A stretch of 64,000 nt of DNA from Actinoallomurus purpureus (GTDB taxonomy: Bacteria > Actinomycetota > Actinomycetes > Streptosporangiales > Streptosporangiaceae). Positions 58,560-64,000 of the stretch are shown in pieces; within the stretch, counting starts at the first letter, position 1, and the number at the start of each line of letters is the position of its first letter. The DNA lies in assembly GCF_024055795.1 (NCBI RefSeq), contig NZ_JAMXMY010000004.1:1-64000 (forward strand), written 5' to 3'. A program made the translations under genes and the position numbers. The notes under the pieces are model-generated. The model had not been told where the DNA came from, did no database searches, and saw nothing but the letters and a program-made list of their open reading frames with translations.

Positions 58560-58868
58560 TCAGGTCCTGGATTGCCCGCCTACCGGATATCCTGGACGAC
58601 CGGTCCAGGGAAAGGCGGCGGCCTGGCCGCCATCGGACTCGTCGTCGGACAGGTCGGACTCGTCAGGCTCAGCGGCCAGGTCGTCGAACTCGCCATCCTT
58701 AACCCCGAGGATGAACGCCTCCCATTCGTTCGGAGTGTAATACAGCGCGACGGCGTCGGGGTCGTCCGCATCCCGCAAAACCACCATGTGGTCTTCGTGT
58801 TTATGCTCGACAGGCACGTCCGCACCGTCGACGAACAGCACTTCTGCCGACTCGATTATCCCAGCCAT
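58560..58868 (-). CDS. DUF397-like small acidic protein (second half only)
   Basis: A 102-residue protein with MVVLRDADDPDAVALYYT followed by PNEWEAFILGVKDGEFDDL, the second half of DUF397 (VRDSKDP...W..F). The first half (WRKSSYS...CVEVA) is missing; its place is taken by an unrelated N-terminal strand pair. The tail is very acidic (EPDESDLSDDESDGG). A GTG at 58886 is an alternative start. It is divergent, 72 bases away, from another DUF397 protein. Confidence 0.75.
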   Translation of the reverse strand: MAGIIESAEVLFVDGADVPVEHKHEDHMVVLRDADDPDAVALYYTPNEWEAFILGVKDGEFDDLAAEPDESDLSDDESDGGQAAAFPWTGRPGYPVGGQSRT

Positions 58869-58940
58869 GGGTTTCTCTTTCTTCACTTGGTTGAGGCATA
58901 ATGCGGTCAGTACGACGTCTTACCGTAAAGAGGTGAGCCA

Positions 58941-59192
58941 GTGACGGAAGTACCGGGTGAGTACGAGCGAGTGGTCGCGGTCCGCGACAGCAAGGACCCC
59001 GATGGCCCGAAACTGTTCTTCCGGCCGAGCGCGTGGATCGCCCTGCTCGCTCGGATCAAGGCCGGAGAGCTGGAGCTGCCGGCGGAGTTCCGGAAGGGAC
59101 TGGACGAACGCTTCACCCGTCCAGTCCAACCGCCAGTCCAACCGCCGGTCCAACCGACTCATCGCCGAAGGCGCGGTGTAGGTCCCACCTGA
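58941..59192 (+). CDS. DUF397-like small protein (second half only)
   Basis: An 83-residue product from the GTG at 58941 (AGAGGTG six bases upstream). YERVVAVRDSKDPDGPKLFF then RPSAWIALLARIKAGELELP is a textbook DUF397 second half. The first-half W-x-KSSYS-Cys segment is absent. The tail has a threefold PVQP repeat and a basic end. In actinomycetes DUF397 proteins usually partner with XRE regulators; none is adjacent here, and eccC lies convergently 50 bases away. Confidence 0.82.
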   Translation: MTEVPGEYERVVAVRDSKDPDGPKLFFRPSAWIALLARIKAGELELPAEFRKGLDERFTRPVQPPVQPPVQPTHRRRRGVGPT

Positions 59193-59242
59193 CGGCCGGG
59201 GAGTGGTGGCCGCACGAAGCGGCGTCAAGACCGTCGCCGCGG

Positions 59243-62200
59243 CTACCACTCCTGCTCCTCCTCATCGAGTACGGTCTGCACGACCTGCGTCGCCCGGCCG
59301 CGGCGGACCAGCACGCCGCGGCCGGGCGGGCGCTGGGCGGCGCGCTGGTCACCGAGCAGGACGCCTTCCCGAGGGTCGCCGGACAGCACGAGTCCGGGGG
59401 AGCCGAGCTCACGTAGCCTGCTGACCAGCGGATCGGTCATCAACATCCGCGAGGCGCCGCCGACGCGGCGTGCCACCACCAGGTGGAAGCCGAGCTCCCG
59501 AGCCTGGGTGAGGTAGTCGGCCAGTGGAGCCAGCGGCCCGCGGGACGTGCCGGCGACCAGGTCGTAGTCGTCGACGACGAGATAGAGTTCGGGCCCGGTC
59601 CACCAGTTGCGTTCCCGCAGGTCCTGTCCTGTGACGTCCGGCGGAGGCAGGCGGTCGCGGAGCTTTTCCGCCAACTGCTCGACGTAGGCCACGGCGTACT
59701 CCGCGTCTCCGGCCTGTGCGCCGATGTACGGAGCGGGGACGGCGTCGAGCAGGCCGCGCCGGTAGTCGATGACCACGAACCGCACGTCCTCGGGCGCCTG
59801 TCGTTCCGTCAGACCGCGCATCCAGGCACGCAGGAAGGACGTCTTCCCGGAGCCGGAGTCCCCGAACACGAGGAAGTGCGGATCCACACCGCAAAGGTCC
59901 AGCCCCACCGGCGCCAGATCGAGCTCGCGGAGTCCGATCGGGACCTCACTCACAGGCGGCCGGCGCAGCGCGCCGGTGGCCTGGGCCGCTTCGGCGTGCC
60001 GTGCGGCACTTAGGTCGGCGGGTGACACACGCTTGGGCAGGACGCGGAGGTGGGGTGCGGGTTCGCCCGGCCAGCAGGCCGCGATCTCCTCGATGACCGC
60101 TTCCTGGGCCTTGCCGAGGCCGTCGGTGGTCTGCGACCCGTCCATCCGCGGCAGCGCCGCGTGGTAGACCAGCCCCGGCGAGGCGACGCCGCGCCCCGGC
60201 GTGACCGTACGCAGCAGCCGGGCCGCCTGCCGGTTCACCTCGGACTCGGCGGGCTCGTTCAGCCGCAGCTCGATGCGGCCGCGGATGTTGTCGCGCAGAC
60301 TGATCCGGATCTCCGCCCAGCGGTTCGCGCTGACGACCAGGTGCACGCCGACGCCCAGACCCCGTGAGGAGATGTCGACGACCGTCGCCTCGGCGCCCTC
60401 ACTCACCTCGCGCACGGCGCCCCAGTTGTCGATCACCAGAACGACGTCGGCCGCGTCCACGCCCTCGGGCAACTCGCCCTCGTCGCGCAGCCGGCGGAAG
60501 TCGTTCGCCGAGGCGATGCCGAGCTCTTCGAAGAGGCGCTCGCGGGCACCGACGAGCTGGTGCACCTCCGACAACGCGCGGCTGGCGCGTTCGGGATCGT
60601 GGCGGCCCGCGACGCCGCTCACGTGCGGCGCGTCCTGCAGGCTCAGCAGCGCACCTCCGCCATGGTCGACGCAGTAGAACCGCAACTCCTCCGGAGTGTG
60701 GGTGAGCATCGCGGCCAGGAGCGTGGTGCGCAGGAGGGTGCTCTTGCCGGCCTGTGGCGCGCCGACCAGCGCGAGGTGGCCGTGGGCGCCCGCCAGGTCC
60801 ATGACCAGCGGGTACTGAGTCTGCTCGACCGGCAGGTCCACCACGCCGATCGGGAAGTTCAGCTGCCCCTGAGGCCACATCGTCGCCTGGAGCCCGTGGG
60901 CCGGGTCGTCGACGTCGATGCTTCCCAGCACCGAGTCGAGCGTGATGTGGGCCGGTAGCGGCGGCAGCCAGACCTGGTGCACCGGCGATCCGTACCGGCG
61001 CACCTGCTCGACCGCGACCTGCATCTCGGTGCGTTCACCCGCCAGGGCCCGTGGCGACGGCGACACAGGAGTCTCCAGAGACGTCTCATCCCGTCCCTGG
61101 TGCGGAGTGCGGAACGCGAACGGCACTGGGGGAACCCTCTCGGGCGTGGCTTGTTCCCGTTCGGACGGCTCCTGGTAGGGGGCCGAGACGTGGGCGACGC
61201 GGAACCGCTCGTAGACGGACTCGTCGACCTTGAGGTAGGCCGAGCCGGGGATGGCCGGCAGGCGGTAGGCGTCGGGGGTGCCGATGACGGCGCGGCTCTC
61301 GGCGGCGCTGAAGGTGCGCAGGCAGATCCGGTACGACAGGTGGGACTCCAGGCCGCGCAGGCGGCCTTCCTCCAGCCTTTGGGTGGCCAGCAGCAGGTGC
61401 ATGCCGAGGCTGCGTCCGACGCGGCCGATCTGGACGAACAGGTCGATGAAGTCGGGACGCTGGGACAGCAGCTCGCCGAACTCGTCCACCACGATGAGCA
61501 GGTACGGCAGGGGTTCGAGCGGCTTGCCGTTGACGTCGGTGCCGCCGGCGGCCTGGCGGAGCTGGTAGTCGCTCAGGGAGTCGACGTTCCCGGCGTCGCG
61601 CAGCATCCGCTGGCGCCGCTGCTGCTCGCCCTGGAGCGCGGCCCGCATGCGGTCCACCAGCGCCAGGTCGTCGGCGAGGTTGGTGATCAGGCCCGCCACG
61701 TGGGGCAGCTCGGTGACGCCGGCGAAGGTCGCGCCGCCCTTGAAGTCGACCAGCACGAAGCTCAGCAGCTCCGGAGAGTGCTGCATCGTCAGCGCGGTGA
61801 CCAGCGTGCGCAGCAGCTCACTCTTGCCCGACCCGGTCGCGCCCACCACCAGCCCGTGCGGGCCGATGCCGCCTTGAGCAGACTCCTTCAGGTCCAGTGC
61901 CAGGTCCTCGCCCTCGCCGGTCACCCCGATCGGAATCCGCAACAACATCTCGTCGTCGGGCGCCCGCCAGCGCGTCCGGGGATCGAACCTGGCCAGGTCC
62001 GGCACGCCGAGCATGTCGGGCAGCGAGATCGTCCGCGACAGCACCTGCTCGCGCTCGCCCGACAGGCGCAGCGGCGCGAGGCGGCGGGCGATCTGCTCGC
62101 ACAGGGCCGGGTCCATGCGGTCCGCCACCGCGTCCTCGACAGAGCTGTGCAGGGCCGGGACACGACTCGTCAGCTCAAGCCCGCCCGCGCCGTCCAGGCG

Positions 62201-63319
62201 TGCGCGCACGCCGACTCGCTCTGGCTCCTCCTTCTCCCGCTGGACCAGGCAGACCACCGTGATGCCGGTCTCCGGGCCGGCCTCGCCGATCAGGCGCTGG
62301 ACCAGCGGCGTCCGCGCCCACGCCTCGTCCGGCCGGTACCCGTCGAACACGACCACGAGCCGGTGGCGGGGTCCGGTGTCGCGCAGGGAACTGAGCCGGG
62401 TCGCGCGTTCCGCCCGCTGGTTCTGAAGCTTGGTGAGGTGGTCGTCGAGGTAGTCGGCGAGCCCGTCGAGGTCCTCCGCGACCAGCGGCACCACCCCGGC
62501 CTCGGCCCCGCGCGCGTCCGGGTCGTGGGTGTGCGGCAGCCACTTGGCCCACTCCCAGCCGGGTGCGCCGTTCGCGCACACCGCCACCGACACGTCGTCC
62601 GGCGCGTGCAACACCGCGAGTTGCGTGAGGAGGGCACGCGCCGCCGCCTGCGTCGCCTCCTCCGGCCCCAGCAGGCTCACCACACCGGACCGCGCGAGAT
62701 CCACCCAGGCCGGCTGCCGGCCCACGGTCGCGTTGGCGGCGACGACCCTGGCGGCCGCGCGCTGGGACTGCTTGTCGTACTCGGCCATCGGATCGCTGCG
62801 CCCGCTCTGACGGATCTGCAACGCGTGCGGGCCTCGCCCCACGCCGAGCCGCAGTTTCAGGAAGTCCTCGTCCGTCGGCCGCCGCTCCCACACCCGCCGG
62901 CGGCCGACCGCGATCGCGAACAGCCGCTCCGGACTCGGGTGGGCGAACGCGCCCGCCACCCGCTGGGCACTCGCGACGGCGCGCGCCTGCCGCCGGATGT
63001 CGGCGAGATGCTCGTCGAACCGTTCACGCTGGCGGTCGCGGGTGCGGCGGTTCGCGTTGCGGAACTGCACGCGGACCGCCACTGTCACCCCGACCGACAC
63101 GATGACGAACGAGATGCCCAGGACGACCAGCCAGGGCTTGCCGTACGTCACCATGTAGGCCGCCATGCTGACGCTGCTCAGCAGCGGCAACAGGAGGTAG
63201 AGCCAGTTCGAGGCGTTGTTGTTCTGCGGCTTCTGTGGCGGCGCCCCCAGGGTGACTTTCTCTTCGGGGATCGCCGGCGGCATCGTACGCGCAGACCGGT
63301 GAAAGGCAGTCCTGCTCAT
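59243..63319 (-). CDS. eccC: Type VII secretion FtsK/SpoIIIE ATPase EccC
   Basis: A 1,358-residue motor of the type VII (ESX) secretion membrane complex. Two spans lie at about 39-60 and 63-84. The three ATPase domains follow: VVGATGSGKSELLRTL near 490, LVGAPQAGKSTLLRTTL near 848, and FGDSGSGKTSFLRAW near 1146, with matching Walker B segments such as FVLVDFKGG in the first. This is the undivided EccCa-EccCb form common outside mycobacteria. Its start overlaps the stop of the upstream AAA+ gene (ATGA). Substrates are usually WxG100 proteins, and none is seen in this window. Confidence 0.95.
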   Translation of the reverse strand: MSRTAFHRSARTMPPAIPEEKVTLGAPPQKPQNNNASNWLYLLLPLLSSVSMAAYMVTYGKPWLVVLGISFVIVSVGVTVAVRVQFRNANRRTRDRQRERFDEHLADIRRQARAVASAQRVAGAFAHPSPERLFAIAVGRRRVWERRPTDEDFLKLRLGVGRGPHALQIRQSGRSDPMAEYDKQSQRAAARVVAANATVGRQPAWVDLARSGVVSLLGPEEATQAAARALLTQLAVLHAPDDVSVAVCANGAPGWEWAKWLPHTHDPDARGAEAGVVPLVAEDLDGLADYLDDHLTKLQNQRAERATRLSSLRDTGPRHRLVVVFDGYRPDEAWARTPLVQRLIGEAGPETGITVVCLVQREKEEPERVGVRARLDGAGGLELTSRVPALHSSVEDAVADRMDPALCEQIARRLAPLRLSGEREQVLSRTISLPDMLGVPDLARFDPRTRWRAPDDEMLLRIPIGVTGEGEDLALDLKESAQGGIGPHGLVVGATGSGKSELLRTLVTALTMQHSPELLSFVLVDFKGGATFAGVTELPHVAGLITNLADDLALVDRMRAALQGEQQRRQRMLRDAGNVDSLSDYQLRQAAGGTDVNGKPLEPLPYLLIVVDEFGELLSQRPDFIDLFVQIGRVGRSLGMHLLLATQRLEEGRLRGLESHLSYRICLRTFSAAESRAVIGTPDAYRLPAIPGSAYLKVDESVYERFRVAHVSAPYQEPSEREQATPERVPPVPFAFRTPHQGRDETSLETPVSPSPRALAGERTEMQVAVEQVRRYGSPVHQVWLPPLPAHITLDSVLGSIDVDDPAHGLQATMWPQGQLNFPIGVVDLPVEQTQYPLVMDLAGAHGHLALVGAPQAGKSTLLRTTLLAAMLTHTPEELRFYCVDHGGGALLSLQDAPHVSGVAGRHDPERASRALSEVHQLVGARERLFEELGIASANDFRRLRDEGELPEGVDAADVVLVIDNWGAVREVSEGAEATVVDISSRGLGVGVHLVVSANRWAEIRISLRDNIRGRIELRLNEPAESEVNRQAARLLRTVTPGRGVASPGLVYHAALPRMDGSQTTDGLGKAQEAVIEEIAACWPGEPAPHLRVLPKRVSPADLSAARHAEAAQATGALRRPPVSEVPIGLRELDLAPVGLDLCGVDPHFLVFGDSGSGKTSFLRAWMRGLTERQAPEDVRFVVIDYRRGLLDAVPAPYIGAQAGDAEYAVAYVEQLAEKLRDRLPPPDVTGQDLRERNWWTGPELYLVVDDYDLVAGTSRGPLAPLADYLTQARELGFHLVVARRVGGASRMLMTDPLVSRLRELGSPGLVLSGDPREGVLLGDQRAAQRPPGRGVLVRRGRATQVVQTVLDEEEQEW

Positions 63320-64000
63320 GCGGCCCCTTGCGGCAGGTCTTCGGGGAGCACCTCGGTGAGGTCCTGTTTGCTGAGGGAGGTCAGCCCCGCCACGCGCTGC
63401 GCCTGCCGTTCGGTCATCCGCTGGAAGACCTGCCGGGCGGTGCGGCCGTTACCGAACCGCCCGCCCCGCGGGTAGGCCGCGAAGTAGTCCAGCAGGCGTT
63501 CACGCGTGTCGTCGGCCAGCCGGTAGTCGTGCTGCTCGGCGTGGTGTTCCACGATGCTGACGAGCTCCTCGGAAAGGTAGTCCTCGAATGTGAGGGTCCT
63601 GGTGAAACGTGAGGCCAGGCCGGGGTTGGAGTCGATGAACCGTTCCATGTCGCCCGGATAGCCGGCGGCGATCACGACGACCTCGTCGCGGTGGTCCTCC
63701 ATCAGCTTGACCAGCGTGGAGACCGCCTCCTGCCCGAAGTCGGTGCTCTGCCCGTGCGGGACCAGGGCATAGGCCTCGTCGATGAACAGCACGCCGCCGA
63801 GCGCGCGGCGGAAGATCGCCTGGGTCTTGGGCGCGGTGTGCCCGACGTACTCTCCGACCAGGTCGCCGCGGTCGGCCTCGACCAGATGGCCGCGTTCCAG
63901 CAGCCCCAGCGCGGCGAGGATCCGCCCGTACAGGCGGGCCACCGTGGTCTTTCCCGTACCCGGGTTCCCGGCGAAGACCAGGTGCCGCGACAGCGGTGGG
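63316..64000 (-). CDS. eccA: EccA-like CbxX/CfxQ AAA+ ATPase (5' end outside window)
   Basis: The last 228 codons are present. Reading in from the edge: LVFAGNPGTGKTTVARLYG (Walker A), GEYVGHTAPKT, VLFIDEAYAL (Walker B), AAGYPGDMERFI with NPGLASRF (sensor and arginine finger). A lid domain ends with RFGNGRTARQVF. Type VII loci often encode such a cytosolic ATPase (EccA) upstream of eccC, thought to act on substrates. The ATGA overlap with eccC shows co-translation. The N-terminal TPR part, if any, cannot be seen. Confidence 0.88.
   Translation of the reverse strand, partial: PPLSRHLVFAGNPGTGKTTVARLYGRILAALGLLERGHLVEADRGDLVGEYVGHTAPKTQAIFRRALGGVLFIDEAYALVPHGQSTDFGQEAVSTLVKLMEDHRDEVVVIAAGYPGDMERFIDSNPGLASRFTRTLTFEDYLSEELVSIVEHHAEQHDYRLADDTRERLLDYFAAYPRGGRFGNGRTARQVFQRMTERQAQRVAGLTSLSKQDLTEVLPEDLPQGAA

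Overview
The window is chromosomal DNA of a high-GC, Gram-positive actinomycete. It carries the actinobacterial block topA, MFS-thymidylate kinase fusion, holB and ricT next to tRNA-Thr. It also has a chaplin, a SapA-like secreted protein, DUF397 and DUF5703 proteins, a type VII secretion ATPase pair, and many GTG starts. Chaplins and SapA point to an aerial, sporulating organism. A Streptosporangiales or Thermomonosporaceae member is my best guess, but no rRNA marker is present to prove it.

Layout. (1) 0-18 kb is a loosely packed accessory stretch. It has two HxlR regulators, each divergent from an enzyme gene, argG under an ArgR-type box, several alpha/beta hydrolases, an arylamine N-acetyltransferase, secreted sialidase-like and ThuA-like proteins, and several gene remnants (amidohydrolase, resolvase, FAD monooxygenase, tyrosine integrase). 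(2) 18.8-21.2 kb is a 2.2 kb insertion in the 3' end of tRNA-Thr(CGT), bounded by 53-bp direct repeats. Its only clear gene is a hemE that looks like the alphaproteobacterial form. (3) 21.2-39.7 kb is the conserved housekeeping block, all on the minus strand: lipoprotein peptidase, ricT, holB, tmk fusion, topA. It is split by about 10 kb of extra genes between ricT and holB: a GH92 mannosidase with a ricin domain, a monooxygenase/TetR pair, a WD40 protein, a fructosamine kinase with a low-molecular-weight phosphatase, and a subtilase. A 47-bp copy of the mannosidase gene end recurs 3.5 kb downstream. (4) 39.8-44.7 kb holds a DUF5703 protein, a six-repeat chaplin, a secreted proline-rich protein, an M20 peptidase and tRNA-Leu(GAG). 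(5) 45-64 kb is a putative type VII secretion neighbourhood.

The last region is the most unusual. A VWA/solute-binding membrane protein, a membrane-tethered ECF-sigma-like protein, a 1,637-residue protein with five degenerate OTU-like repeats, a cupin, a membrane-anchored ricin-type lectin, an 838-residue repeat protein and two small DUF397 proteins precede eccC and an EccA-like AAA+ ATPase, which overlap by ATGA. Both giant proteins begin with a DUF397-like W-x(2,3)-S-x-[YH]-S...C segment and end with a CVSVAV tail. The two small proteins carry only the second half of DUF397. I infer that these are linked parts of one secretion-associated system; nothing in the sequence alone proves secretion or function.

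Calls rest on reading translations, motifs, start sites and spacing by eye. No database search was run.
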